This document shows positions 26,585 to 35,556 of a DNA stretch of 64,000 nucleotides, in pieces (within the stretch, counting starts at the first letter, position 1; each line of letters starts with the position of its first letter). The DNA comes from Gaiellasilicea sp963749515. Lineage in GTDB: Bacteria > Actinomycetota > Thermoleophilia > Gaiellales > Gaiellaceae. The translations under genes were made by a program, and so were the position numbers. Below the pieces are notes generated by a model. That model was not told where the DNA came from, did no database searches, and saw nothing but the letters and a program-made list of their open reading frames with translations. The DNA is taken from the NCBI GenBank assembly GCA_963749515.1, contig CAVVMR010000001.1, positions 930,001 through 994,000 of the forward strand. Reading direction: 5' to 3'.

Positions 26585-27919
26585 TTACGAGCCGCAGCGG
26601 CGGAACTCGACCATCTGCCCGCCCCGGGCGGCCCAGTCCGAGATCCCGCCGTCGAGCACGGGGCGGGCGGCGACGCCCTTCGCAGCCAGGATCGACGCGG
26701 CGATCCCGGCGCGCGCGCCGCTCTCGCAGATCGTCACGACCGGCCGGTCGGTGGGGACGTCGGCCCCGCAGATCGGGAGAAGGCGATAGGGGATGTTGCG
26801 GCTGCCGGCGATGTAGCCGTCGTCGCGCTCGTCGCGCTCGCGGACGTCGATCAGCTCGACCCCTTCCTCGATGAGACGGCCGAGCTCGTCGAGGCCGACC
26901 GGCTCGATGCGCTCCGAGCCGCCCCCGAGCAGGTAGCCCTCGAGCTCGAGGAAACCGACGGAGCGCAACCCGCGGATCGCAGCGGCCGCCTCGTCGGCCG
27001 TCGCAGCCTGCACCACGATCCGGTCGTCGAGATCGAGCACGAAGCCGGCCTTCGTCGCGAAGGAACTCCCCGACAGCGGGACGTTCAGCGCCCCCTGCCG
27101 GTGACCCTCGCCGTAGGCGGAAGCGTCGCGCACGTCGAGGACGACCGCGTCGTCGGACGGCGCCGCGATCTCGCTCACCACGTCCGGCGAGCCGACGAAC
27201 GGGCCGCGGTTGAGATCGACGAGCCGGCTCATGTTCGGCGGCTTCGGAGCGGAGGTCGAGGCGTCGGCGACGAAGTCGAGCTCGTCCTCGATCAGGAGTG
27301 CCCGATTGAAGCGGCGCTCGAAGCCGATCGTGGAGGACGCCTTGGAGCTCATCCCCTTGCCGCAGAGCGAGCCCGCGACGTGCCCTGGGAAGACCTCGAC
27401 GCCGTCCGGGAGCTCGAGCAGCCGGCGCAGCGAGTGGAAGAGCCCTTCCGCACCCTCCTTCGAGGCCACCGCCAGGTCCGGACGCGCTGCGTCGCCGACG
27501 AAGAGCGAGTCGCCGGTGAGCACGAGCCAGGGCTCGTCGGCACGCGTGCGGTCGAGGACGGCGAGGCATGTGTGCTCGGGGCGGTGTCCCGGCGTGTGAA
27601 TGGCGCGCAACACGACCTGGCCGAGCTCCAGCTCGACGCCGTCCTCGAGCGGGTCGTGGGAATACTCCGCTGCCGCCGCGCCGTGAATCGAGACGGGAAT
27701 GCCGTGCTCGAGCGCGAACCGGCCGTGACCGGAGAGATGGTCGGCATGCGTGTGCGTCTCGACGACGCGCACGATCTCGACATTCCGCCTCGCCGCCGTC
27801 TCCAGCACCGGCTCGATCGCATACGGCGGGTCGACGATCGCGGCGACACCTGCATCCTCGTCGCCGACCAGATACGACGCACAACCGAGGTCGTCGTCCA
27901 GAAACTGCTGGAACAGCAC
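26585..27919 (-). CDS. MBL-fold hydrolase with two rhodanese domains
   Basis: A 444-residue fusion. Residues 1 to about 240 are a metallo-beta-lactamase fold of the glyoxalase II/persulfide dioxygenase type with metal motif H56-T-H58-A-D60-H61 and later 'HTPGH' and 'FPGHVAGS'. Two rhodanese domains follow. The first (about 250-345) has no cysteine where the active-site loop should be, so it is probably inactive. The second ends with C398 in CESGARA, an intact active-site loop. Such fusions act in thiol persulfide and sulfide oxidation. Its own promoter would lie in the 14 bases before the next minus-strand gene, so the two may be co-transcribed. Confidence 0.88.
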   Translation of the reverse strand: MLFQQFLDDDLGCASYLVGDEDAGVAAIVDPPYAIEPVLETAARRNVEIVRVVETHTHADHLSGHGRFALEHGIPVSIHGAAAAEYSHDPLEDGVELELGQVVLRAIHTPGHRPEHTCLAVLDRTRADEPWLVLTGDSLFVGDAARPDLAVASKEGAEGLFHSLRRLLELPDGVEVFPGHVAGSLCGKGMSSKASSTIGFERRFNRALLIEDELDFVADASTSAPKPPNMSRLVDLNRGPFVGSPDVVSEIAAPSDDAVVLDVRDASAYGEGHRQGALNVPLSGSSFATKAGFVLDLDDRIVVQAATADEAAAAIRGLRSVGFLELEGYLLGGGSERIEPVGLDELGRLIEEGVELIDVRERDERDDGYIAGSRNIPYRLLPICGADVPTDRPVVTICESGARAGIAASILAAKGVAARPVLDGGISDWAARGGQMVEFRRCGS

Positions 27920-27933
27920 GAGATGTGACGCTA

Positions 27934-28449
27934 TCAGTCCGCCCGACGGCGGGCGCGGGCGAGCAGCAGCAATCCAGCCGCCAGCGCGAGGGCGACGAAA
28001 ACGCCGCCTGCGACGGCGACCCAGGGGAACGATGACTCCTCCGGCCCGGGGACGACTGTGAGGCTGTCGCTCACCTCGACGACTTCTCCGCCCGCGTACA
28101 CGGCACGCAGGATCAGGGGCAACTCGCCGGGCGGCGCCTCGGCGCGCACACGCACGGTCCAGACCGTTTCCGACCCCTTCGTGCCCTGAAGCCGGGTCGA
28201 GAGGACCTCGATCCCGCTACCCTCGACCTCGATCCGCGCCGGTGCCGAACCGGGCCGCAAACGGGGCAATTCGACCCGCAACTGGGCGATCTGACCCTGC
28301 TCGACGAGACGCGGTTGCACGTCCACATGCGCCTCTGCGCCTTGTGCCGTCACGAGCAGCAAGAACGTAGATAGCGTTGCGCCGACGTATGCGGCTCGTA
28401 AAGGGCACCGGTTCACAGGTTTGGGGACGGTATACATGGCAAGGACCAA
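27934..28449 (-). CDS. Secreted membrane-anchored protein, possibly YcnI-like
   Basis: A 171-residue (or slightly shorter) protein with a signal peptide ending EA-HVDVQP, an all-beta extracellular domain, and a C-terminal membrane helix (about 143-165) followed by RARRRAD. An exposed His right after the cleavage site, followed by V-x-V-x-P, is like copper-associated YcnI/DUF1775 proteins; the remainder matches less well, so this is tentative. The start is uncertain; a second ATG lies four codons in (28437). It is divergent from the third importer's binding-protein gene. Confidence 0.6.
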   Translation of the reverse strand: MVLAMYTVPKPVNRCPLRAAYVGATLSTFLLLVTAQGAEAHVDVQPRLVEQGQIAQLRVELPRLRPGSAPARIEVEGSGIEVLSTRLQGTKGSETVWTVRVRAEAPPGELPLILRAVYAGGEVVEVSDSLTVVPGPEESSFPWVAVAGGVFVALALAAGLLLLARARRRAD

Positions 28450-28499
28450 ATCGGCGTGCTAGGCGCCGCGCTCTTGGACACAACGGAAGGACATCACAC

Positions 28500-30167
28500 A
28501 TGAGGACAAAGACCCTGTGGCTCTGGCTGGCGCTGCTCGTCTCGAGCTTCGCGCTGGTCGCAGCCGGTTGTGGCGGCGACGACGAGGAAGGCTCGTCGGA
28601 CACCGGCGCAACAACCGGAGCAAGCGGCGAGGCCGCCAACCAAGTGATCACCGTGAACTGGGGTACCGAGCCCCCGTCACTGGATCCCGGTCTCGCGACC
28701 GACGTGACCTCTTCGAACATCCTCCTCAACATCATGGATCCGCTCATCCTGCTCAACGACGATCTCGAGCCGACTCCGTCTGCAGCCGAGAGCTTCGAGA
28801 CGAGCGAGGACGGGCTGACCGTCACCATCAAGATCCGTGAGGGCTTGAAGTGGACGAACGGCGATCCCCTCACTGCACAGGACTACGTCTACTCGTGGAA
28901 GCGCACGGTCTCGCCGGAGCTCGGCGCGGACTACGCGTACCAGTTCTACGGCATCGTCGGTGCGCAGGAGTACAACAGCTGCGACCCGAAAAAGGACAAG
29001 TGCGCGGCGCTCGCCGACAAGATGGGCGTCAAGGCGGTCGACGACACGACGCTGGAGATCACGCTGACGACACCGCAGCCGTGGTTCCTGCAGCAGATGG
29101 CGCACACCTCGTTCCTGGCCGTGAACAAGAAGGCCGTCGAGCAGTTCGGCGACAAGTGGACCGAGGCCGCCAACATCGTCACCAACGGGCCCTTCAAGCT
29201 CGAGACCTGGAAGCACAGCTCGGCGATCGACCTCGTCAAGAACCCCGACTGGCGCGACGCGGCGAACGTCAAGCTGACGCGCGTCAACGGCCGCATGATC
29301 TCCGACGGCATCACCGCCGTGCAGGCGTTCGAGGCCGGGGAGACGGACGTCGACGCGCAGCCGCCGCCGCCGGATGAGATCGCGCGGCTGAAGGACACGC
29401 CGGAGTACGTTCAGTACCCGAGTCTCGGGACGTACTACTACGGCATCAACGTCGAGAACATCACCGACGTGAAGCAGCGCCGGGCGATGGCGCTGGCTAT
29501 CCCGCGGCAGTCGATCATCGACAACGTCACGCAGGCAGGTCAGCTGCCGGCAACCGGCATGACCCCGCAGGGCATGCCGGGCTTCGACGCGATCAACCCG
29601 GAGTCGCCGTGGCTGCCCGCCGAGGCCGACATGGAGCAGGCGAAGCAGCTGATGGGCGAGGTCGCCAACCCGAAGAAGACGATCACGCTCTTCCTCAACG
29701 ACTCGCCGGGCCACCGTGACATCGCCGTCGCGATTCAAGCCTCCTGGAAGGAGCTTGGGATCACGACCACGATCAAGCAGCAGGAGTTCGCGCAGTTCCT
29801 CGAATTCCTCGGGCCCCCGCCGAACAAGGCAGTCGATGTCTACCGGCTGGGTTGGATCGGCGACTATGTCGACGCGATCAACTTCCTCGAGCTCTGGACC
29901 TGCGACTCGGGGAACAACAACACGAACTACTGCAACAAGGAGTTCGACGCGAAGATCGAGGAAGCTCGCAAGACGGAGGACAACGACGCCCGCTATGAGC
30001 TGTACGGCGAGGCGGAGGACATCCTCTTCGGCGAGAACGGCGACATGCCGGTCCTCCCGATCTACTTCTACACGCAGCCCGGCCTCGAGAAGCTGTCGGT
30101 CAAGGACACCTTCGAGTTCAACCTGCTCAACCAAGTCGACCTGACTAAGGTCGTAGTCACCGAATAA
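28500..30167 (+). CDS. ABC importer substrate-binding lipoprotein, OppA-like
   Basis: A 555-residue family 5 binding protein. Signal sequence residues 1-21 end in VAAGC, a good lipobox, followed by an acidic linker (GGDDEEGSSD) typical of Gram-positive lipoproteins. The body has OppA features: 'WGTEPPSLDPGLATD', 'LKWTNGDPLTAQDYVYSWKR' (core), and 'LPIYFYTQP' near the end. I set the start at the ATG at 28500, with GGAAGG upstream and the signal peptide beginning there. It heads the third importer; an oligopeptide substrate is likely. Confidence 0.93.
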   Translation: MRTKTLWLWLALLVSSFALVAAGCGGDDEEGSSDTGATTGASGEAANQVITVNWGTEPPSLDPGLATDVTSSNILLNIMDPLILLNDDLEPTPSAAESFETSEDGLTVTIKIREGLKWTNGDPLTAQDYVYSWKRTVSPELGADYAYQFYGIVGAQEYNSCDPKKDKCAALADKMGVKAVDDTTLEITLTTPQPWFLQQMAHTSFLAVNKKAVEQFGDKWTEAANIVTNGPFKLETWKHSSAIDLVKNPDWRDAANVKLTRVNGRMISDGITAVQAFEAGETDVDAQPPPPDEIARLKDTPEYVQYPSLGTYYYGINVENITDVKQRRAMALAIPRQSIIDNVTQAGQLPATGMTPQGMPGFDAINPESPWLPAEADMEQAKQLMGEVANPKKTITLFLNDSPGHRDIAVAIQASWKELGITTTIKQQEFAQFLEFLGPPPNKAVDVYRLGWIGDYVDAINFLELWTCDSGNNNTNYCNKEFDAKIEEARKTEDNDARYELYGEAEDILFGENGDMPVLPIYFYTQPGLEKLSVKDTFEFNLLNQVDLTKVVVTE

Positions 30168-30187
30168 CCGCTTGTCAGCAGGCCCGG

Positions 30188-30233
30188 CGCGAGCGGGGCG
30201 CGCACTGCATCAGGCAGTGCGCCTCCGCTCGCG
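30188..30233 (+). terminator. Two-part hairpin between binding protein and permease genes
   Basis: The outer stem CGCGAGCGG (30188-30196) pairs with 30225-30233, and the inner stem GCGCACTGC (30200-30208) pairs with 30214-30222, loop ATCAG. Small bulges separate them. No U-tract follows. It occupies the same place as the hairpin at 4653-4690 in the first importer, suggesting shared control of binding-protein excess. Confidence 0.7.
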
Positions 30234-30266
30234 TCAGAATTCAGTTACGCGGGTACACCGAGACGA

Positions 30267-31193
30267 ATGCTGAAATTCATCGTCAGGCGAATCTTCTGGA
30301 CGATCCCGGTACTTCTGGTCGTCATCTTCCTGACGTTCACGATGATGCGGCAGATCGGCGGCAACCCGTTCCGGCAGACGGAGCGCGCGGTGCCCGAAGC
30401 CGTGCAGCGAAATCTGGAGCGGAAGTTCCACGTCGACAAGCCGTGGTACACCCAGTACGCCTACTACGTGAAGGGCGTCTTCACCTTCGATCTCGGCCCG
30501 TCGCTCGTACTGCGCGGCCAGGACGTGAACGACATCGTCAAGGAGCACTTCCCCAAGTCGATCGAGCTCGGCTTCTACGCGCTCATCTTCGCGCTCCTCG
30601 TCGGGGTGCCGCTCGGGGTGATAGCCGCGCTCAGGCACAACACGGCCGTGGACTACGCCGCGATGTTCTTCTCCAACGTCTTCCACGCCGTCCCGAGCTT
30701 CCTCGTCGCGACGCTGCTGATCTACTACATCGCGCTGAAAGCGGGCGCGCTGCCGACGTCGGGCTGGACGTCGTGGGAGCACAAGGTCCTTCCCTCCATT
30801 GCCCTGGGGTTCGGGCCGATGGCCCTGTTCGCCCGTCTCGTCCGCGGCACGATGCTCGAGACGCTCCAGCAGGACTACGTGCGGACCGCGCGGGCCAAGG
30901 GCTTGCGCTACAGGCGGGTGGTGGGCCTCCACGTGCTCCGGAACTCGCTGATCCCGGTCGTCACGGCGGCCGGCCCGCTGCTCGGGTTCATCATCACCGG
31001 CTCCTTCGTGATCGAGCTGATCTTCAACATCCCGGGCATCGGCCAGTACTACGTCACCGCCGTGAACGCCCGTGACTATTCGGTCGTGATGGGCCTGACG
31101 GTGCTGCTGTCGGTGATCGTCATCGTCGCCAACCTGGTGGTCGACATCCTCTACGGGATCCTCGATCCCCGCACGCGGGACGCCCGCGCCTGA
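30267..31193 (+). CDS. Peptide-type ABC importer permease, DppB family (third system)
   Basis: A 308-residue permease with six membrane helices, the first beginning directly at the N-terminus (LKFIVRRIFWTIPVLLVVIF). The EAA loop is 'DYVRTARAKGLRYRRVV' followed by 'HVLRNSLIPVVT'. It forms the channel with the next gene product. The stop TGA shares a base with the ATG of the DppC-type gene, showing coupling. Confidence 0.92.
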   Translation: MLKFIVRRIFWTIPVLLVVIFLTFTMMRQIGGNPFRQTERAVPEAVQRNLERKFHVDKPWYTQYAYYVKGVFTFDLGPSLVLRGQDVNDIVKEHFPKSIELGFYALIFALLVGVPLGVIAALRHNTAVDYAAMFFSNVFHAVPSFLVATLLIYYIALKAGALPTSGWTSWEHKVLPSIALGFGPMALFARLVRGTMLETLQQDYVRTARAKGLRYRRVVGLHVLRNSLIPVVTAAGPLLGFIITGSFVIELIFNIPGIGQYYVTAVNARDYSVVMGLTVLLSVIVIVANLVVDILYGILDPRTRDARA

Positions 31194-32125
31194 TGGTCAG
31201 CAACCCCACCGACATGCGCGAGGCGGGGCTCGCCGTCGAGCCGGGCTCGGCGCCGGCGTCGGGCGCGCCGATTCGCCAGACGAACCTCTGGAAGGACGCC
31301 TGGCGGCGTTACGTCCGCAACCGGGGAGCAGTGGTCGCCGGCGCGATCTTCGTGCTGATCGTCCTCTACTGCATCATCTGGCCCTTCTTCTCGCCCTACA
31401 CAGGCATCGAGGTCGACTTCTCGAAGGCGAAGCAGAGCCCGAGCCTCTCGCATCCGTTGGGCACCGACAAGTTCGGCCGCGATCTCTTCACGCGCACCGC
31501 CGAGGGTGGTCGTGTCTCGATCCTGATCGGGTTCGGCGCGACGCTGGCGATCCTGCTGATCGGCGTCGTCTACGGCGCGATCTCGGGGTTCGTCGGCGGC
31601 CGCCTCGACAACGGGTTGATGCGCTTCCTCGACGCGCTCTACGGGCTCCCATATCTCCCGTTCGCGATCATCACGCTCCAGATCATCGGGCGTACCGACA
31701 TGTGGACGATGATGATCGCGCTGTCGATCGCCAGCTGGTTCACGACCGCTCGGATCGTCCGTGGGCAGGTCTTGACGTTGAAGGAGAACGACTACGTGCG
31801 CGCCGCGAAGGCGGTGGGTGCGCGCTGGTACCGAATCCTCACGCGGCACCTGCTGCCCAACACGCTCGGCGTCCTGATCATCGCCATCTTCCTCGAGCTG
31901 CCGGCCGTGATCCTCGGCGAGGCGTTCCTCTCGTTCATCGGCCTCGGCATCAGCCCGCCCGATCCGTCGTGGGGCGCGATGGCGCAGGAAGGCCGCACGA
32001 CCTACCGCACGCATCCGATCGAGATCGTCGTTCCCTCCGTGGCGATCGCCTCGCTCGTCCTCTGCGCGAACTTCATCGCCGACGGCCTGCGGGACGCACT
32101 CGACCCGAGGACGCGGGAGAGCTAG
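31193..32125 (+). CDS. Peptide-type ABC importer permease, DppC family (third system)
   Basis: A 310-residue permease. It has the 'HPLGTDKFGRDLFTR' motif near 86-100 and EAA loop 'DYVRAAKAVGARWYRI' followed by 'HLLPNTLGVLII'. A polar N-terminus of about 45 residues precedes helix 1. It is normal length for the family and closely coupled to the genes on both sides (one-base overlap upstream, three-base gap downstream). Confidence 0.92.
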   Translation: MVSNPTDMREAGLAVEPGSAPASGAPIRQTNLWKDAWRRYVRNRGAVVAGAIFVLIVLYCIIWPFFSPYTGIEVDFSKAKQSPSLSHPLGTDKFGRDLFTRTAEGGRVSILIGFGATLAILLIGVVYGAISGFVGGRLDNGLMRFLDALYGLPYLPFAIITLQIIGRTDMWTMMIALSIASWFTTARIVRGQVLTLKENDYVRAAKAVGARWYRILTRHLLPNTLGVLIIAIFLELPAVILGEAFLSFIGLGISPPDPSWGAMAQEGRTTYRTHPIEIVVPSVAIASLVLCANFIADGLRDALDPRTRES

Positions 32126-32128
32126 GGC

Positions 32129-33145
32129 ATGGCGCTGCTCGAAGTCAACGACCTGCGGACGCACTTCTTCACGCGCGAAGGCGTCGTTCGTGCGGTCGAC
32201 GGCATCAGCTTCGAAATCGAGAAGGGCAAGACACTCGGCATCGTGGGTGAGTCCGGCTGCGGGAAGTCAGTGACCGCGCTCTCGATCATGGGGCTCATCC
32301 CGAAGCCCCCGGCCAAGATCGTCTCCGGCGAGGTGCTGTTCGGCGGTCGCGACCTGACGAAGCTGTCCGAGCGCCAGCTCGAGGACGTGCGCGGCCGTGA
32401 GATCGCGATGATCTTCCAGGACCCGATGACGTCGCTCAATCCGACGCTGACGATCGGGACGCAGATCACCGAGACGATCAGACGGCACTACGACGTGCCG
32501 CAGTCGCAGGCGAACAAGAAGGCGATCGAGCTGATGGAGGAAGTGCGGATCCCACGCGCGTCCGAGCGGCTCAAGGACTACCCGCACCGGTTCTCCGGCG
32601 GCATGCGGCAGCGCGTGATGATCGCGATCGCACTCTCGTGCGACCCGAACCTGCTGATCGCGGACGAGCCGACGACCGCGCTCGACGTCACGGTGCAGGC
32701 CTCCGTGCTCGACCTCCTCGACGACCTTCGCTCCGAGCACGAGATGGCGATGATCATCATCACGCACGACATGGGTGTCGTCGCCGAGGCGGCGGACGAC
32801 ATCGTCGTGATGTACGCCGGCCAGATCGTCGAGCACGCGAACACCCTCGACCTCTTCGACCACCCGGAGCACCCGTACACCGAGGCGCTGCTCGGCGCCT
32901 TGCCGCAGCTGGAGGGCGAGGGAATCCGGCAACGGCGCCTGACGGCGATTCCGGGCCGCCCGCCCGACCTGATCGAACCGCCGGCGGCATGCCGGTTCGC
33001 GCCGCGCTGCCGCTATGCGGGCGGCGACTCGTGCACGGAGCAGATGCCGGAGCTGCGCGAGGTCCGGAAGGGCCACTGGGTCCGCTCGGCGCATCCCGCC
33101 AGCGAGCGTGCCGGTGCACCCCGGCGGGAAGGCGCGCCGGCATGA
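32129..33145 (+). CDS. Peptide-type ABC importer ATPase, DppD family (third system)
   Basis: A 338-residue ATPase with Walker A GESGCGKS (about 38-45), signature 'SGGMRQR', Walker B 'LLIADEPTTALDV' and switch His in 'IITHDMG'. The C-terminal extension 'ACRFAPRCRYAGGDSC' is present. GAGAG precedes the ATG. It overlaps the following ATPase gene by four bases (ATGA). Confidence 0.92.
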   Translation: MALLEVNDLRTHFFTREGVVRAVDGISFEIEKGKTLGIVGESGCGKSVTALSIMGLIPKPPAKIVSGEVLFGGRDLTKLSERQLEDVRGREIAMIFQDPMTSLNPTLTIGTQITETIRRHYDVPQSQANKKAIELMEEVRIPRASERLKDYPHRFSGGMRQRVMIAIALSCDPNLLIADEPTTALDVTVQASVLDLLDDLRSEHEMAMIIITHDMGVVAEAADDIVVMYAGQIVEHANTLDLFDHPEHPYTEALLGALPQLEGEGIRQRRLTAIPGRPPDLIEPPAACRFAPRCRYAGGDSCTEQMPELREVRKGHWVRSAHPASERAGAPRREGAPA

Positions 33146-34008
33146 GCACGGACAACGTCCTCCTCGAGGTCAAGGACCTCCACAAGCACTTTCCGATCAA
33201 GGAAGGGCTGCTGGTCGAGCGCAGGGTCGGCGATGTGAAGGCCGTGGACGGCGTCAGCTTCGACATCAACGCCGGCGAGACGCTCGGCCTCGTCGGCGAG
33301 TCCGGCTCGGGCAAGTCGACGACCGGCTACTGCGTCCTGCAGCTTCTCAAGCCCACCTCCGGCTCGGTCCGTTTCGAGGGCATCGAGCTGACGGAGCTCG
33401 GCCGAGAGGCGCTCCGCAAGATGCGGCGCGAGATGCAGATCGTCTTCCAGGATCCGTACTCGTCGCTCGACCCGCGGATGACGGTCGGCGACATCGTGGG
33501 CGAGCCGCTGATCGTGCACGGGATCGGCACGCGTCGCGACCGGGGTGTCCGCATCCGTGAGCTGCTCGACGTCGTCGGCTTCAACCCGAGCTTCACGAAC
33601 CGCTACCCGCACGAGTTCTCGGGCGGCCAGCGCCAGAGGATCGGGATCGCCCGCGCGCTCGCGCTGAGCCCGAAGCTGATCGTCTGCGACGAGCCGGTCT
33701 CGGCGCTCGACGTCTCCATCCAGGCGCAGATCCTGAACCTGCTCAAGGACCTCCAGCAGGACTTCGGGCTCACGTACCTCTTCGTCGCCCACGACCTCGC
33801 CGTCGTCCGCACGATGAGCGACCGGATCGCCGTGATGAACAAGGGCCAGCTCGTCGAGATCGGCCCTGCGGAGGACGTCTACACCAATCCGCAGCACGAC
33901 TACACGAAGGCGCTTCTGTCCGCGGTTCCGGTTCCGGACCCGCGCGCGATGAAGGAGCGCAAGGCGGCGCGCCGCAAGCTCCGCCACGCGCTCGCCGAAG
34001 GCGTCTAG
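33142..34008 (+). CDS. Peptide-type ABC importer ATPase, DppF family, short C-terminus (third system)
   Basis: A 288-residue ATPase with the KHFPI opening, Walker A GESGSGKS, signature 'SGGQRQR', Walker B 'LIVCDEPVSALDV' and switch His in 'FVAHDLA'. It ends soon after 'ALLSAVPVPDP' with a basic tail (KERKAARRKLRH), so the usual Cys-rich oligopeptide extension of about 50-70 residues, present in the five other ATPases here, is missing. The ATPase core is intact, so it should work. It converges with the acyl-CoA dehydrogenase gene five bases downstream. Confidence 0.9.
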   Translation: MSTDNVLLEVKDLHKHFPIKEGLLVERRVGDVKAVDGVSFDINAGETLGLVGESGSGKSTTGYCVLQLLKPTSGSVRFEGIELTELGREALRKMRREMQIVFQDPYSSLDPRMTVGDIVGEPLIVHGIGTRRDRGVRIRELLDVVGFNPSFTNRYPHEFSGGQRQRIGIARALALSPKLIVCDEPVSALDVSIQAQILNLLKDLQQDFGLTYLFVAHDLAVVRTMSDRIAVMNKGQLVEIGPAEDVYTNPQHDYTKALLSAVPVPDPRAMKERKAARRKLRHALAEGV

Positions 34009-34013
34009 CCCGG

Positions 34014-35147
34014 CTAGAGCCCCAGGTGCTTGGCGATCACCATGCGCTGCACCTCGTTCGTGCCCTCGCCGATCTCGAGGATCTTCTGGTCGCGGTAGAG
34101 GCGCGAGATCGCGTACTCGTCCATGAACCCGTAGCCGCCGTGGATCTGCAGCGCCCAGTTCGCCGCGCGGTTCGATAGCTCGCCCGTGTAGAGCTTCGCC
34201 ATCGCCGCCTCGCGCGCGAACGGCCGGCCCTGGTCCTTGAGCCACGCCGCCTTGATCACCATCCCGCGGCCCGCCTCGATCTCCGTTGCCATGTCCGCCA
34301 GACGGAACTGGACGGCCTGGAAGCGCGCGATCGCCTTTCCGAACTGCTCGCGCTCCTGGGCGTACGAGTACGCGAGGTCGTAGGCGCCCTGGGCGAGGCC
34401 GACGCCCATTGCGGCGACAGAGATGCGGCCGCCGTCCAGGATCTCCAGGAACTGGTGGAACCCGGAGCCGCGCGGGCCGAGCAGGTTTCCCTCGGGGACG
34501 CTGACGTCGCTGAACGAGAGCTCGCGCGTATCGGAGGCCTTCCAGCCGAGCTTCTTCATCGGTGCCGAGATCTCGTAGCCCTTCGTGCCGTTCTCGACGA
34601 CGATGTTCGAGATCTCGTCGTTGCCGGTGCGCGCCGTCAGCGTCACGCCCCACGTGATGTCCGTGCCGGCGTTGGTGATGAACATCTTCGAGCCGTTGAC
34701 GAGCCACTGGCCGTCGCGGAGCTCTCCTGTCGTGCGGGTGTTCCCCGCATCGGAGCCTGCGCCGGGCTCGGTGAGGCCGAATGCGGCCAGCTTGCGCCCC
34801 GAGGCGAGGTCGGGCAGCCACTCCTGCTTCTGCGCCTCGCTTCCGAACATGTAGATCGGCATCGTCCCGAGTGAGGTGTGCGCGGCCACGGTGATCGCCA
34901 CCGAGGAGTCGATCCGGGTGAGCTCCTCGATTGCGAGCGCGTAGGAGACGGTGTCCCCGCCCGCGCCGCCGTAGTCCTCCGAGATGGGCAGCCCCATCAG
35001 GCCGAGCGCGCCGAGGTCGGCGACGATCTCGTACGGGAAGCGCGACTCGCGGTCGAGCTCCTCCGCCACGGGCGCGACCTTCTCGCGCGCGAACTCGCGC
35101 ACCGTGTCGCGGACGAGCTGCTGCTCCTGGGTGAGGTCGAGGTCCAT
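34014..35147 (-). CDS. Acyl-CoA dehydrogenase (short/branched-chain type)
   Basis: A 377-residue flavoenzyme introducing a 2,3-double bond into acyl-CoA. FAD- and substrate-binding motifs 'FGLTEPGAGSD' (about 123-133) and 'QFGKAIARFQ' are visible. The catalytic base is E361 in 'IGEGTNE', near the C-terminus as in SCAD and MCAD. Isovaleryl-CoA dehydrogenases lack this Glu and use one further upstream, so this is probably not a true LiuA. Short or 2-methyl-branched chains are likely. It is divergent from an SCP2 gene and has its promoter in the 58-base gap. Confidence 0.93.
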   Translation of the reverse strand: MDLDLTQEQQLVRDTVREFAREKVAPVAEELDRESRFPYEIVADLGALGLMGLPISEDYGGAGGDTVSYALAIEELTRIDSSVAITVAAHTSLGTMPIYMFGSEAQKQEWLPDLASGRKLAAFGLTEPGAGSDAGNTRTTGELRDGQWLVNGSKMFITNAGTDITWGVTLTARTGNDEISNIVVENGTKGYEISAPMKKLGWKASDTRELSFSDVSVPEGNLLGPRGSGFHQFLEILDGGRISVAAMGVGLAQGAYDLAYSYAQEREQFGKAIARFQAVQFRLADMATEIEAGRGMVIKAAWLKDQGRPFAREAAMAKLYTGELSNRAANWALQIHGGYGFMDEYAISRLYRDQKILEIGEGTNEVQRMVIAKHLGL

Positions 35148-35205
35148 GCGCGGCCGAACCCTACCGGGTAGATTCGCGATTCAACCGATCAAGGAGCGAA
35201 GTGAG

Positions 35206-35514
35206 ATGGCTGAGAGCGTGCAGGAGTTCTTCGACGGGCTTGCGGCCCGTGCCGACGCCGAAAAGACGGCGGGGATGAACAACTCGTATCTGTTCGAGAT
35301 CGAGGGCGCCGGCGAGTGGCTCGTCACCGTCAAGGACGGCAACGTGGAGGTCGCCGAGGGCGGCGGCGAGGCCGACACGACGATCACCACCTCCGAGGAG
35401 ACGATGCTGGCCGTGATCAAGGGCGAGCAGAATCCGACCACCGCCTACATGACGGGCAAGCTGAAGATCAAGGGAGACATGGGCGCGGCGATGAAGTTGC
35501 AGAAGCTGTTCTGA
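35206..35514 (+). CDS. SCP2 sterol-transfer domain protein
   Basis: A 102-residue single-domain SCP2-like protein. The pattern of a charged helix, beta strands ('YLFEIEGAGEWLVTVKDG'), an acidic loop and the C-terminal helix ending 'KIKGDMGAAMKLQKLF' is typical of this lipid-binding family. An AAGGAG site lies about ten bases before the ATG. TAGATT at 35169-35174 is a possible -10. Its place next to an acyl-CoA dehydrogenase fits a role in carrying fatty-acyl or other hydrophobic ligands, by inference. Confidence 0.85.
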   Translation: MAESVQEFFDGLAARADAEKTAGMNNSYLFEIEGAGEWLVTVKDGNVEVAEGGGEADTTITTSEETMLAVIKGEQNPTTAYMTGKLKIKGDMGAAMKLQKLF

Positions 35515-35556
35515 GGCTCTAGTTTCGGGACGGGCTCCGAGGAAAGGTCGTTCTCC

